Origin: JAZKDW01 sp040387375
GTDB lineage: Bacteria; Pseudomonadota; Gammaproteobacteria; Burkholderiales; Burkholderiaceae_D
Length of the DNA stretch: 64,000 nucleotides
NCBI GenBank assembly: GCA_040387375.1
Contig: JAZKDW010000010.1
Location: 1-64,000 of the forward strand
Direction of reading: 5' to 3'
In this document: positions 52,081 through 61,190 of the stretch, one piece after another
How positions within the stretch are numbered: position 1 is the first letter of the stretch
How the letters are laid out: each line of letters opens with the position of its first letter
Notes under the pieces: model-generated
Seen by the model: only the letters and a program-made list of their open reading frames with translations
Databases searched by the model: none
What the model was told of the DNA's origin: nothing
Translations under genes and position numbers: made by a program

Positions 52081-54315
52081 TCAATCGCGCATGGCGGAAT
52101 CTGGCCGGGTACTTGAAGTGCTGCTCGACAGGCGGCTCATCAGCATGCCGGCATCCTCTACGGACATCGGACGGCCAAATAAATATCCCTGCGATTCATC
52201 ACATTTCATCTCTCGCAGCTTGCTGCATTGCTGCTCGGTTTCCACTCCCTCGGCGACGACAGTCAGATTGAGCGAATGCGCAAGCTTGATCATGGTTGAC
52301 ACGATGGTATGGTGGCGCGGCCCGGTCGTCAGGTTCTGGATGAAGGAACGATCGATCTTGATGGCAGTGAGCGGGATTTGGGCCAGATAGCTGAACGACG
52401 AATATCCGGTGCCGAAATCATCGATAGCCACGCCGTAACCGGTATTCCTGAGTTTCCACAACGAAGGAATGATGCGGTTAATGTCTTCCATCAAAACAGA
52501 TTCCGTGATCTCCAGATCGATCGTGGCCTGCGGCTCCTTTCCATGTCCGCACATCTTCCAGACGGTTTCGACAAAATCGGGCCGCCGTATCTGGATCGCA
52601 GAAATGTTGACAGCGATAGGAGGCGGCTCAAGTCCGTCTCTGCACCACATGCGGAAGTCGTCGGCAGCCTGTTTGAGCACCCATTTTCCAACCTCGAGAA
52701 TCATCCCGGTCTCTTCCAGGATCGGAATGAATTCGTTTGGCGGCACCAGACCCCGCTTCGGGTGGTTCCAGCGAATCAGCGCTTCAAAACCGGTGAGGCG
52801 GCCGGTCTCTGAATTGACCTTGGGCTGATAGTGCAAGATAAACTGCTGCTCCGCGATGGCCTTGCGCAATTCAGCTTCAAGGGTGATCTGGTCCGCGACA
52901 CGCGCATTGAGGCCGGGTGTATAAAAAAGATATTCTTCACCCTGCGTCTTGGCGCTTTTCAAAGCCGCTTCCGCGTTGCCGAATAATTCCTCAATGCCGA
53001 GGCCGTCTCCGGGAAACAGCGCAATTCCGCAGCGGGTGCCGAACGTGATTTCGCGACCCTGGAAAACAAAGGCCTGGCTGAGTGTATCCAATACATATCT
53101 TTTCAGCGCCTGCGCTACATCGCCATCGCTTTGCAAATCGGATAATGCAATCGCAAACGTATTGCCGCCGATCCGTGCGCAACCGAATTGTGAATTCTCG
53201 CTTATCCGCCTCGCGATGAGGGCCAGCACTTCGTCACCGGCCGCCTTGCCGAACGAGTCATTGATCCTGCCAAAATGCCGGATGTCCAGCACAACCAGCG
53301 CGAGCCGCGAATTCGTGCGTGCATGGGATTGCAGCACACGATGCAGCGTTTGAAGAAAAAATGTCCGATTCGGCAAGCCCGTCAGGACGTCGAACATGGC
53401 GATGTAGTTCAATGCCGCCTGTTGCTCCTCGTTGCTGGCTTCGAGACGCTGCGCACGTTCGGCGAGTCCTGCATTCAGCCTCTGGATTTCCTTTTCCATC
53501 TCTATGCGTTCCGTAATATCTTCGGAGACGGCCAGGATATGACGGAGCTCGCCATGCTGATCGAATAACGGAATTTTCCTGGTGTGCAGGATGCGCGTGC
53601 CCTTGTCATGCGTGTGAATCGCTTGTTCGGCAATATCCAGAACCGATCTTGTGTTCAACACTTGATTGTCGGTGGTAGAAAAGAGATTGGCTTCTTCCTG
53701 TGGGAAAATTTCGAAACCTGTTTTTCCGATAAGCGCATCGCGAGAATATCCGAGCAGCTCTTCGCCGGCGCGATTCATGCGCACAAGGCCCAGGTCGTGT
53801 GCGCTCTTGACAAAGATCATGCTGGGGATGTTCTCGATCAGCGAACTCATGAAATAGTTTGCCGAAGCCAGCTCCGCAGAACGCGCGATCAGCGCATCTT
53901 GAGACGCCAGCAGCTGATTGTTCAGCAGCCGGAGCGCAAGCATATTGCGTAGCCGCGAGACAACCTCGGCGTTATCGAAGGGTTTGCTGATGAAGTCCTT
54001 CGCCCCCGCCGCAAGCGCGCGCAATTTGTGATCCGGCTGCGCGGTGATGACCAGGATGGGGAGGGAATATTCCGATTCTATCGTCTGCAGCGCTTCCATG
54101 ACCGCGAACCCATCCAGGTGCGGCATGTGCAGATCCAGCAGGACCGCATCATAACGATTGGCCTGGTACAGGTCGAACACCTTGCGCGAATCGGTGGTGG
54201 CAGATACCGACTGGTAACCGGCGTCGGCGAGTATGCATTTCAGGAGCGTTACATTGACCTCCTGATCGTCGACGACAAGAATTTTTGCATTCAGGATTTC
54301 GTGAGACATGTTCAC
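52081..54315 (-). CDS. Response regulator REC-PAS-GGDEF-EAL, likely c-di-GMP phosphodiesterase
   Basis: A 744-residue output protein. The receiver (~10-130) has phosphoacceptor D61 (AVLLDLHMPHLDG) and lysine in FISKPFDN. A PAS domain follows (~150-275), then GGDEF (~300-465) and EAL (~478-735). The GGDEF signature is GGNTF at 383-387, so cyclase activity is unlikely. The EAL site is intact: FEALIRW (511-513), VNISAIQ, LEITES, DDFGTGYSS (632-640), KIDRSF and EGVET. It should hydrolyse c-di-GMP or act as a receptor. It overlaps the hybrid kinase by four bases and is its probable phosphorelay output. Confidence 0.93.
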   Translation of the reverse strand: MNMSHEILNAKILVVDDQEVNVTLLKCILADAGYQSVSATTDSRKVFDLYQANRYDAVLLDLHMPHLDGFAVMEALQTIESEYSLPILVITAQPDHKLRALAAGAKDFISKPFDNAEVVSRLRNMLALRLLNNQLLASQDALIARSAELASANYFMSSLIENIPSMIFVKSAHDLGLVRMNRAGEELLGYSRDALIGKTGFEIFPQEEANLFSTTDNQVLNTRSVLDIAEQAIHTHDKGTRILHTRKIPLFDQHGELRHILAVSEDITERIEMEKEIQRLNAGLAERAQRLEASNEEQQAALNYIAMFDVLTGLPNRTFFLQTLHRVLQSHARTNSRLALVVLDIRHFGRINDSFGKAAGDEVLALIARRISENSQFGCARIGGNTFAIALSDLQSDGDVAQALKRYVLDTLSQAFVFQGREITFGTRCGIALFPGDGLGIEELFGNAEAALKSAKTQGEEYLFYTPGLNARVADQITLEAELRKAIAEQQFILHYQPKVNSETGRLTGFEALIRWNHPKRGLVPPNEFIPILEETGMILEVGKWVLKQAADDFRMWCRDGLEPPPIAVNISAIQIRRPDFVETVWKMCGHGKEPQATIDLEITESVLMEDINRIIPSLWKLRNTGYGVAIDDFGTGYSSFSYLAQIPLTAIKIDRSFIQNLTTGPRHHTIVSTMIKLAHSLNLTVVAEGVETEQQCSKLREMKCDESQGYLFGRPMSVEDAGMLMSRLSSSTSSTRPDSAMRD

Positions 54316-56375
54316 GTATTCATGTTCCTTTCCGATGTGACGGTGTCCGGTTGCGCCGCTGTTCCTGAAAATTCGAGTGCTCCATTCAATACTTCAAAGA
54401 ACTCGTCGATGTCAATCGGCTTGGTAAGGTAACGGAAAAAGCCTTGATTCATGCTTCTTGCTATATCCGTCGCCATCGCGTTTGCGCTCAACGCGATGAC
54501 CGGGATGTGGGCAGTGCGGGGGTCGTTGCGCAGCAACCTGAGTGCTTCATTGCCGCTGATGCCCGGGAGATTGATATCCATCAGGATCACGTCGGGCTGA
54601 TGTTCGCGCGCCAGTGCAACGCCAAGGTTGCCATCAGCAGCCGTCAACAACAGAAGATCCTCCCGGTACGAAATGATTTCCTGCACCAGGCTCAGGTTCG
54701 CCGGATTGTCTTCCACATACAGCATGGTGCGAAGGTGGCCGCCTGGCGTCAGGTCGTGGTGCTGCGAGCGCCATCCGCTAAAGTGGCTTGCGGTGGCAAA
54801 ACGGGCGTCGGTCGTGGTCTCCAGTTCGATCCAGAACACGCTGCCGGTGCCGGGAATGCTGGACACGCCGATCCGGCCGCCCATCAGTTCAACCAGGCGC
54901 CTGGTCAGGACCAGGCCAATGCCGGTGCCTTCCTCGACGCCAGTCTCCTGTCCGAGCCGGTTGAACGGCTGGAAGATCTGTTCCAGTTGCGCGGGCGTCA
55001 ATCCTGCGCCGGTGTCCCGGATCGAAATGCGCACCTGACCTGAATCAATGCCTTCGAACGAGACATCGACCACACCGGCATCCCGGTTGTACTTGATCGC
55101 GTTGGACAGCAGGTTAAGCAGAACCTGCTTCAGCCTGACCCGGTCCGACATGACATGCAAACGATCGTCTTGCGGAAAGTGAATATGAATGCCGCGATTG
55201 TTCGCCAGCGGCGCCATCATTTGCTGGCATTCGCGCATGACTTCGGCGAGGGAGACCGGTTCCAGCGATAGCGTCATCGTTCCCGACTCTACTTTTGACA
55301 GATCGAGAATTTCATTGATCAGATGCAGCAGATGTTTTCCCGCCTTTAAGATATGCGCTGTGAAATCGGCGATCTTCTCGGCTGTCATTGGCCGGGATCT
55401 GTTCGCCAGAAGCTGCGTGAAGCCAAGGATGGCATTGAGCGGGGTGCGCAGTTCATGGCTCATGTTCGACAAAAACGTTGACTTCGCCAGGTTGGCCTGG
55501 TCCGCTGTTTCCTTGGCCCGCGCCAGTTCGGTGTTGCTCGCCTCAAGCTGTGCGGTGCGTTCGAGAACCCTGCCTTCAAGTTCAGCGTTTAGCCGCATCA
55601 CTTCCTGCTGGGCGCGGCTTCGTTCGGTCACTTCCCGGGCGATCTCCCGGTTTGAATTTTCCAGGGCCTCGGCCCTGCGTTCGATCTGCGTCAGCATGTC
55701 GTTGAACGACTCCACCAGCAGGCCTACTTCGTCATCGCTGGTTTTGCTTGCGCGGCGCGAATAGTCCTGTTGATCCACGACTTCCCGCGAAATCTTCGCG
55801 ATGTCGAGGATCGGCCCTGTCAGGATTTTCTGCAGCCGCATCGACATCAGGAAGGCGATCAGCATGGCGGCAATCATTACCAGCAGGGCAATGCCGGTAT
55901 AGTCCATTGCGCGAGCCGACAGCTCGTGGTCGACGCGCAGGTACATCGTCCCGAGGATCTCATCGTTGACGGCGATGCGTTTGAAGACGATCAGGTTGGA
56001 ACCCTCGATGCGCTTCACGTCCTCCTCCGGCGAGCCCGGGGGAGGGGACTGCTCTTCCAGCGACATGTAGGTTGCGAACAGGTCGCCCTGCGCGGAGTAA
56101 ATTGCGGCGGCACGAACGTTGTGCCGCAGTCGCAGCAGGCTGAGATTATGCGTTGCCAGGCGCTTGTCATCGAAACTCAGGGCGGCGGCGGTCATATGGC
56201 CGATCAGTTCAGACTGCGTCTCCATATCGGCGATCAGGGCCTCGCGATCCGCGCGCAGATTGTAGCCGGCGAACGCACCGACGGCGACGACCAATGCCAC
56301 AAACGTGGTCGTCATGACGATCCAGAGAAGCTTTTGCCTGACCGTGCGCGGAACCGGCCGCGTCATGATAGCCAC
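54312..56375 (-). CDS. CHASE8-like hybrid sensor histidine kinase
   Basis: A 687-residue inner-membrane kinase. Membrane helices at ~15-38 and ~160-180 flank a ~120-residue periplasmic domain (FDDKRLATHNLSLLRLRHNVRAAAIYSAQGDLFATY-like) resembling CHASE8, the sensor of the diguanylate cyclase YfiN/TpbB. HAMP, coiled coil, HisKA (H307 in SNMSHELRTPLNAI), HATPase and a C-terminal receiver (DVILMDINLPG) follow. In YfiBNR systems YfiR represses the CHASE8 protein; here a YfiR homologue is encoded just upstream and overlaps it by 13 bases. Confidence 0.92.
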   Translation of the reverse strand: MAIMTRPVPRTVRQKLLWIVMTTTFVALVVAVGAFAGYNLRADREALIADMETQSELIGHMTAAALSFDDKRLATHNLSLLRLRHNVRAAAIYSAQGDLFATYMSLEEQSPPPGSPEEDVKRIEGSNLIVFKRIAVNDEILGTMYLRVDHELSARAMDYTGIALLVMIAAMLIAFLMSMRLQKILTGPILDIAKISREVVDQQDYSRRASKTSDDEVGLLVESFNDMLTQIERRAEALENSNREIAREVTERSRAQQEVMRLNAELEGRVLERTAQLEASNTELARAKETADQANLAKSTFLSNMSHELRTPLNAILGFTQLLANRSRPMTAEKIADFTAHILKAGKHLLHLINEILDLSKVESGTMTLSLEPVSLAEVMRECQQMMAPLANNRGIHIHFPQDDRLHVMSDRVRLKQVLLNLLSNAIKYNRDAGVVDVSFEGIDSGQVRISIRDTGAGLTPAQLEQIFQPFNRLGQETGVEEGTGIGLVLTRRLVELMGGRIGVSSIPGTGSVFWIELETTTDARFATASHFSGWRSQHHDLTPGGHLRTMLYVEDNPANLSLVQEIISYREDLLLLTAADGNLGVALAREHQPDVILMDINLPGISGNEALRLLRNDPRTAHIPVIALSANAMATDIARSMNQGFFRYLTKPIDIDEFFEVLNGALEFSGTAAQPDTVTSERNMNT

Positions 56376-56968
56376 ACTGCCACTTTATACGCCGCTGCAA
56401 GCAGGCGCGCACTGATGGCAATGCTTTCCAGTTCGGCTGCTTTTGGCGCCACCTCAAAGCGCAGTTTTCCATCGATCGTCACAAAATTGATCATGCCGCC
56501 AAGTTCCAGGCCCTTGTCTGATTCGGTGACCGTCAGCGTCGCTTTTCCTTTCACGGCAGCGAGGATGTCGGCCAGGTGACTGTTGTGGGAACGCCCCACG
56601 AATAGCACATTGATGCCTCCCATCGGATCGCCGGTGCGAAGCTTGCGGATGACCACTGGCAGGCCCATGACACTGCGCCCGGCCACGATTTTTTTCAGTT
56701 CATCAGCGAGTCCATCCTCGCTGATGATGCCGATTGTGAAAACCTTGCCGGTCGTATCCTGCGACCTTGCCGGCCAATGGACGAAGTTCCCGAATTTATA
56801 AAGGTAGGCCGCTTTGATCGCCGCAGCGGCAGGTTCCGCAGGCTCCGTTGTCTGTGTGTAGGTATTGCCAGATACGAAAAGCGCCGCGAAGAATATACAG
56901 GCCACGGCCAGCCATCGTATTACGCATGGCCTGGGACGTCTCACTGTGCCGCCCATCACAGTTTCCAT
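56363..56968 (-). CDS. YfiR family periplasmic protein (DUF4154)
   Basis: A 201-residue exported protein with an N-terminal hydrophobic signal (LAVACIFFAALFVSGNTYT). Family landmarks are IKAAYLYKFGNFVHWP, INVLFVGRS and MINFVTIDGKLRFEVAPKAAELESIAISARLL. YfiR proteins bind the periplasmic side of CHASE8 sensors and keep them off. The start is either 56968 or 56956; both lie at the end of the receptor gene. Confidence 0.9.
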   Translation of the reverse strand: METVMGGTVRRPRPCVIRWLAVACIFFAALFVSGNTYTQTTEPAEPAAAAIKAAYLYKFGNFVHWPARSQDTTGKVFTIGIISEDGLADELKKIVAGRSVMGLPVVIRKLRTGDPMGGINVLFVGRSHNSHLADILAAVKGKATLTVTESDKGLELGGMINFVTIDGKLRFEVAPKAAELESIAISARLLAAAYKVAVWLS

Positions 56969-58953
56969 AGCAGCTTCAGGTAGACGCTGGTCGGAATCTC
57001 GCTACGCGTTGCCAGGGGGCCGTACTCGGCATGCCGCGTTCCGAACAAGTTCTGTCCTGTGATTGACAGTTCCAGGTCGCGCCGCAGTTTCCATCCAAAT
57101 CGCGCGTCCACTGCGGTGTAGGCCGGCACTGCCGGATTTGAAAGAGCCGCGGCATGGCGCACTGAGATATCCAGTTCGCGATCCGGTGCCATCGTGAAAC
57201 TGGAGCGCAGTTGCCAGGTATGTGCTGGATCCTTGCCGGCTGAACCTGGCCCGTTGAGATCGTTGCTTCCCGACTTGAGCCGGAAGTTTTCCCTGAGGGC
57301 GGTATAACCGGCGCTCAGACGCCAGCCGGGCGTTGCCTGATAGGTGCCCCAGGTTTCAACGCCGCTTGCCGTGCCTTCCATTTCATTTGCAAAAATCAGA
57401 AACGTCCGGCCTGGATCGACTTCCTGCGTACGAAGGTGATCGTAGACATTGTGAAATGCGGTGATGGAGTAGGAGGTCTTGTTGCCGAACTGCCCGCGGT
57501 AGCCAAGCTCGTAGACATTCGCCACCTCGCTGCGTACGGTCCGGCCGCCATTCAGCAAATAGGGCGGCACGCCCGGGATGAATGCATCGCTGTCCAGCCG
57601 CGACGGTGCGCGCACCGCGCGTGACGCTGCGGTCCACAACAGGTGGTCCGGTGCAAACTTCCAGGCCAGCCGCAGGTTCGGCAAGATCTCGTTGCCGGTA
57701 TAGTCATTGCGTTCCAGCCGGGCGCCAATGGTCAGTTCCAGGTTTTTGCGCAGCGTGATTTCATCCTGAACGAACAGGCTCGCCCATTTCTGATTCACTT
57801 TCCCGGGCAGGATGGCGAAGATGGCGCTATTGCTTACATGATCCATGCCGTAGCGGTAGTTCGCCCCCCAGACCACGGCGTGCCCGCCGGAGGGGCGCAA
57901 CGAGTGCTGGAACTCCATGTCAACGATGTTGAGCGTCTCGCTGAACGTTGGCGGGACGCGGCGCCTGGTATGGTCGAGATACACCTGGAAACTCAGGCTC
58001 GAATCGTCTTCCAGCAGATGCTGCCAGCGGGTGGTGAGGTTGGCGCCCGACGTGTCAATTGGCCCGAGCGCCAGATTGGTGCCCGTAATGTTGATCGCAC
58101 CGGGCGCAGGCTGATCCGCACTGCCGGTGTACGCATTGCCATGCACTGTCACCTGATTGCGCGGGCGCCTCCAGTCGGCGCGGAAACCGATCTGGTTGTT
58201 ATGCCCGGCATCGTTCACCGTGGCGCCGCTTTCCGTTGATGTATGTTTGCGGTCGAAGCGCTTGCCGTAAATGCGATAGCTGCCATCGTCGCCGAATGTT
58301 CCGCCGTAACGAAACGCCGTGTCGTTTCCGCGATTTCCGCCACCGATGGAAACCAGGCCGCCCTGCGTCTGGCTGGCTGGACGCGTAATGACGTTGATGA
58401 CGCCGTTGACGGCGTTGACTCCCCACAGCGTTCCTCCCGGCCCGCTGATGACTTCGATACGCTCGATGTCATCCAGCATGACGTCCTGCACATCCCAGAA
58501 TACTCCTGAAAAGAGGGGCGAATAAACAGAACGGCCGTCGATCAATACGAGCAGCTTGTTGGGGGCGCTGTTGTTGCTGCCGTTGAGTCCCCGCGCACTG
58601 ATTGCATAACCGCCGCCACTGACCTGCGCAACGTTCAGGTTGGGCGCCCGCCGCAATACTTCCGGCAGGCTTGTGGCGCCGGAGCGGCGGATATCGTCGG
58701 CCGTGATGATGAAGACGGACGCCGCCGCGTCGGCGAGTTTTTCCGGTTTTTTTGAAACGGAAGTAATGCGGATACTTCCCAGTTCCTCGAACGACATGTC
58801 GGCATAGCTGAGCACCGGGACTGGCGCGGCGCAGGCGGGGACGAGAGAAAACAGCAGGCCGGCGCCGAAAAAAATATGCTGGCAGGCGCTGCCGCTACGG
58901 CCTGCAACGCAGCGTTGTGATCCGAACAGGCGATAGAGCATAGTTGTCTTCAT
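56956..58953 (-). CDS. TonB-dependent outer-membrane receptor
   Basis: A 665-residue receptor. After the signal peptide comes LSYADMSFEELGSIRITSVSKKPEKLADA, then the plug (SVFIITADDIRRSGATSLPEVLRRAPNLNVAQVSGG, VLIDGRSVYSP, IERIEVISGPGGTLWGVNAVNGVINVIT in pieces), and a barrel ending SVYLKLLWKL. The ATG at 58953 starts the signal peptide. Receptors of this branch are often found with YfiR and GGDEF/EAL genes and may sense rather than import. The ligand is unknown. Confidence 0.92.
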   Translation of the reverse strand: MKTTMLYRLFGSQRCVAGRSGSACQHIFFGAGLLFSLVPACAAPVPVLSYADMSFEELGSIRITSVSKKPEKLADAAASVFIITADDIRRSGATSLPEVLRRAPNLNVAQVSGGGYAISARGLNGSNNSAPNKLLVLIDGRSVYSPLFSGVFWDVQDVMLDDIERIEVISGPGGTLWGVNAVNGVINVITRPASQTQGGLVSIGGGNRGNDTAFRYGGTFGDDGSYRIYGKRFDRKHTSTESGATVNDAGHNNQIGFRADWRRPRNQVTVHGNAYTGSADQPAPGAINITGTNLALGPIDTSGANLTTRWQHLLEDDSSLSFQVYLDHTRRRVPPTFSETLNIVDMEFQHSLRPSGGHAVVWGANYRYGMDHVSNSAIFAILPGKVNQKWASLFVQDEITLRKNLELTIGARLERNDYTGNEILPNLRLAWKFAPDHLLWTAASRAVRAPSRLDSDAFIPGVPPYLLNGGRTVRSEVANVYELGYRGQFGNKTSYSITAFHNVYDHLRTQEVDPGRTFLIFANEMEGTASGVETWGTYQATPGWRLSAGYTALRENFRLKSGSNDLNGPGSAGKDPAHTWQLRSSFTMAPDRELDISVRHAAALSNPAVPAYTAVDARFGWKLRRDLELSITGQNLFGTRHAEYGPLATRSEIPTSVYLKLLWKL

Positions 58954-59307
58954 GAGCGCAATATGTCCACTTGATGGTGTCAACGAAGTGATGCGTGGGA
59001 GGCCACGCAATTTGCGGCGAGCAAAATTGTGACTTCTTTATTGCCAGTAAGGATACATCATTCTTAGGGGAAACAATTGTATTATTGCATCATCTTGGTT
59101 TCCCGGATGGCAATGAGTCGATACTGTGGCCGAAGTCAAGCCTGGTGATATCTGCATGCAGGCATCGTGATGTGGGGTCACTCTGGATTCCCGCCTTCGC
59201 GGGAATGACGGTGGTCTGTAGGGTGTAATAAGCGAAGCGCATTACACCGTGTTCGATCACTTATGGCAATTGCGAATGCTGCACTATGAAGCCCTGCGTA
59301 AGCTTGC
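58954..59307. other. Intergenic region between two signalling operons
   Basis: No gene. 58954-59110 is moderately AT-rich and should carry the receptor operon promoter, but no clear -35/-10 was assigned. 59130-59255 holds repeats. Confidence 0.5.
59130..59255. repeat. Composite repeat, copy 4, plus GTAGGGTGTAAT hairpin
   Basis: 59133-59180 is a diverged match to the AAGCCTGG...GCATCGTGATG part of the 3153 and 32738 copies. It is followed by ATTCCCGCCTTCGCGGGAAT (59187-59206) and the hairpin GTAGGGTGTAATAAGCGAAG-CGCATTACACC (59219-59248). Here the two repeat families stand side by side. Confidence 0.7.
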
Positions 59308-59862
59308 TCACACCGCATCCTGCTCCGGAAAATCCAGCAGCACCGAGCCATCCGGCCCCCAGTTGACTTTCGTAATCCCCGGTTCGCTTTCCTCCAGGCG
59401 CCGCAGTTCGGCTTCCTCCGCGCTCAACTGCGCGCTGGCGACACGCGCCTCGTCGGCCAGTTGCCGGGCGCGTGTTGCCTGGTCCTTGCGCGCGATCCCC
59501 ATATCGATAATGTTCAGCAGGTCCGCGCTATCCCACGGCTTGCTGACATAACGAAACACCTCCGCCTCGTTGATCGCACCGAGCACGGTCTCGAAATCGT
59601 CCGAGCTGCTCAGCATCAGGCGCACCGCATCCGGTTGCAGGTCCTTGACCCGCTTGAGGAAGTCGATGCCGTTCATGTGCGGCATCCTGTAATCCGACAC
59701 GATCAGATCGAAGGATACTTCGCTCATCCGGGACAGCGCTTGCGTGGCCTCGGTGTACACCTCGACGCGCACGTTTTTTTCGCGCATGTGCGGATGCAAG
59801 GTGCGCCGCAACGCATGCAATATATTGATCTCATCGTCAACCAGCAGATAGCGCCGCATCAT
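59308..59862 (-). CDS. Single-domain-type response regulator with helical tail
   Basis: A 184-residue protein. The receiver (~3-125) has D9/D10 and phosphoacceptor D57 (DLIVSDYRMPHMNG) and YVSKPWD. The last ~60 residues are helical and end KVNWGPDGSVLLDFPEQDAV; they hold no known output domain. It overlaps the next gene (59859) by four bases and is the last of the operon. Confidence 0.88.
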   Translation of the reverse strand: MMRRYLLVDDEINILHALRRTLHPHMREKNVRVEVYTEATQALSRMSEVSFDLIVSDYRMPHMNGIDFLKRVKDLQPDAVRLMLSSSDDFETVLGAINEAEVFRYVSKPWDSADLLNIIDMGIARKDQATRARQLADEARVASAQLSAEEAELRRLEESEPGITKVNWGPDGSVLLDFPEQDAV

Positions 59863-61190
59863 TTTCTCATTTCCCGCCGTACGCAGATCGTCAGCTCTTC
59901 CTGTCCAGCCGCCTCGAAGTCGAGGATCTTCCTGATCAGGTGTTCGTCCAGCATGCGCTCGGCAGGCAGCATCATGATGCCTTCACGCGTCAGCAGGTCG
60001 CGTGCCAGGATCATGCCGGCGCGCAGGCCGGTCGACGCCACCACGAACTCACCCAGGGTCTCCTGCGCGATGTCGCCGAGCACGGACTTGAACGCGGTGA
60101 CCACCTGCGGGTCATAACGCTTTCCGGCGCTGCGCACGATCAGGTCCTTTGCTTCCGGCGCGGTGAAGCGGCGCTCCACCATTGCGCCGATCTGCAGGTT
60201 GTCGTAATCGGTTGCGAGCGCGAGAATGCGGGCGCCGGCTGGAATCGCCGTGTCGGCCAGGCTGTCCGGATAACCCAGGCCGTCGTAGCGTTCGGATTGC
60301 GAACGAAGGATTTTTGCCGTGCCGCGCAAGTCTTCCAGCGGCAGCAGCAACTGCTCGGCGCGCAGCGGATGTTTGCGGTAGTGGCCAAGGTCGTCGCCGC
60401 TCATCAGATCGACCGGCGTCGACAGAAGCTCATCGGAAAAGCCGATCTTGCCGATGTCCTTTAGCAGCGCCGCGATGAATATCTCTTGCGATTGTGCTTC
60501 ATTCAGCTTCATCTTCGCGGCCAGCTTGCGTGCCAGATCGGCAACGCGGGCGGAATGGCCGGCCGGACGCGCTTCCCGCATTTCAATCAGGCTCGAAAAA
60601 ATCTTGATCGAGGTGATGAAACTGCTCTTCAGCTTTTCATTGGTGAGCAGCAGCTCGTCGTGTGCCTGGGTGAGCGCCGCGGTGCGCTCCTCGACTTTCA
60701 CCTCGAGGCTTGCATTGAGCGTTTTCAGTTCTTCATTCTGGCGCTGCGTCAACTCTTCCAGGCGCTGCTTCTCCCGTTCGAGGAACTTGCGCTCGAGCGC
60801 CTGCTGCACGATCAGGATCAGGTCGTTGTCATTCCATGGCTTGGAAATGTAGCGGTAGATCTCACCGCGGTTGATGGCGTCGATGGTGGACTGGATATCG
60901 GCGTAACCGGTCAGCAGCAGGCGCATGGTATCCGGCCAGCGTGCCTGCACATGTTCGAGGAAGCAGGCGCCATCCATTTCTGGCATGCGCATGTCGGAAA
61001 TCACCAGGTCGACCGATTCTGTTTCCAGAAGCCGCAGACCGGCCTTGCCGCTGTCAGCCGTCAGCACCTGGTATCCCCGGGTGCGAAACAGGCGCCGCAG
61101 CGACGATACGATATTCGGCTCGTCATCGACGCACAAAATTCTTACCGGCTCCGTGGCTTTGAGGTCAAGTTCGAATGCTGCGTCGTTCAT
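59859..61190 (-). CDS. Response regulator with degenerate HD-GYP domain
   Basis: A 443-residue protein: receiver (~16-135, D66 in DLVISDMRMPEMDG), coiled coil (~135-190), then an HD-GYP fold. The opening HSARVADLARKLA and GYP-equivalent YDGLGYPD (302-309) remain. However, the HD pair is K244-D245 (ALLKDIGKIG) and the HH pair is Q298-S299, so metal ligands are missing. Phosphodiesterase activity is therefore doubtful; it may bind c-di-GMP or act as a scaffold. Overlaps both neighbours by four bases. Confidence 0.9.
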   Translation of the reverse strand: MNDAAFELDLKATEPVRILCVDDEPNIVSSLRRLFRTRGYQVLTADSGKAGLRLLETESVDLVISDMRMPEMDGACFLEHVQARWPDTMRLLLTGYADIQSTIDAINRGEIYRYISKPWNDNDLILIVQQALERKFLEREKQRLEELTQRQNEELKTLNASLEVKVEERTAALTQAHDELLLTNEKLKSSFITSIKIFSSLIEMREARPAGHSARVADLARKLAAKMKLNEAQSQEIFIAALLKDIGKIGFSDELLSTPVDLMSGDDLGHYRKHPLRAEQLLLPLEDLRGTAKILRSQSERYDGLGYPDSLADTAIPAGARILALATDYDNLQIGAMVERRFTAPEAKDLIVRSAGKRYDPQVVTAFKSVLGDIAQETLGEFVVASTGLRAGMILARDLLTREGIMMLPAERMLDEHLIRKILDFEAAGQEELTICVRREMRK

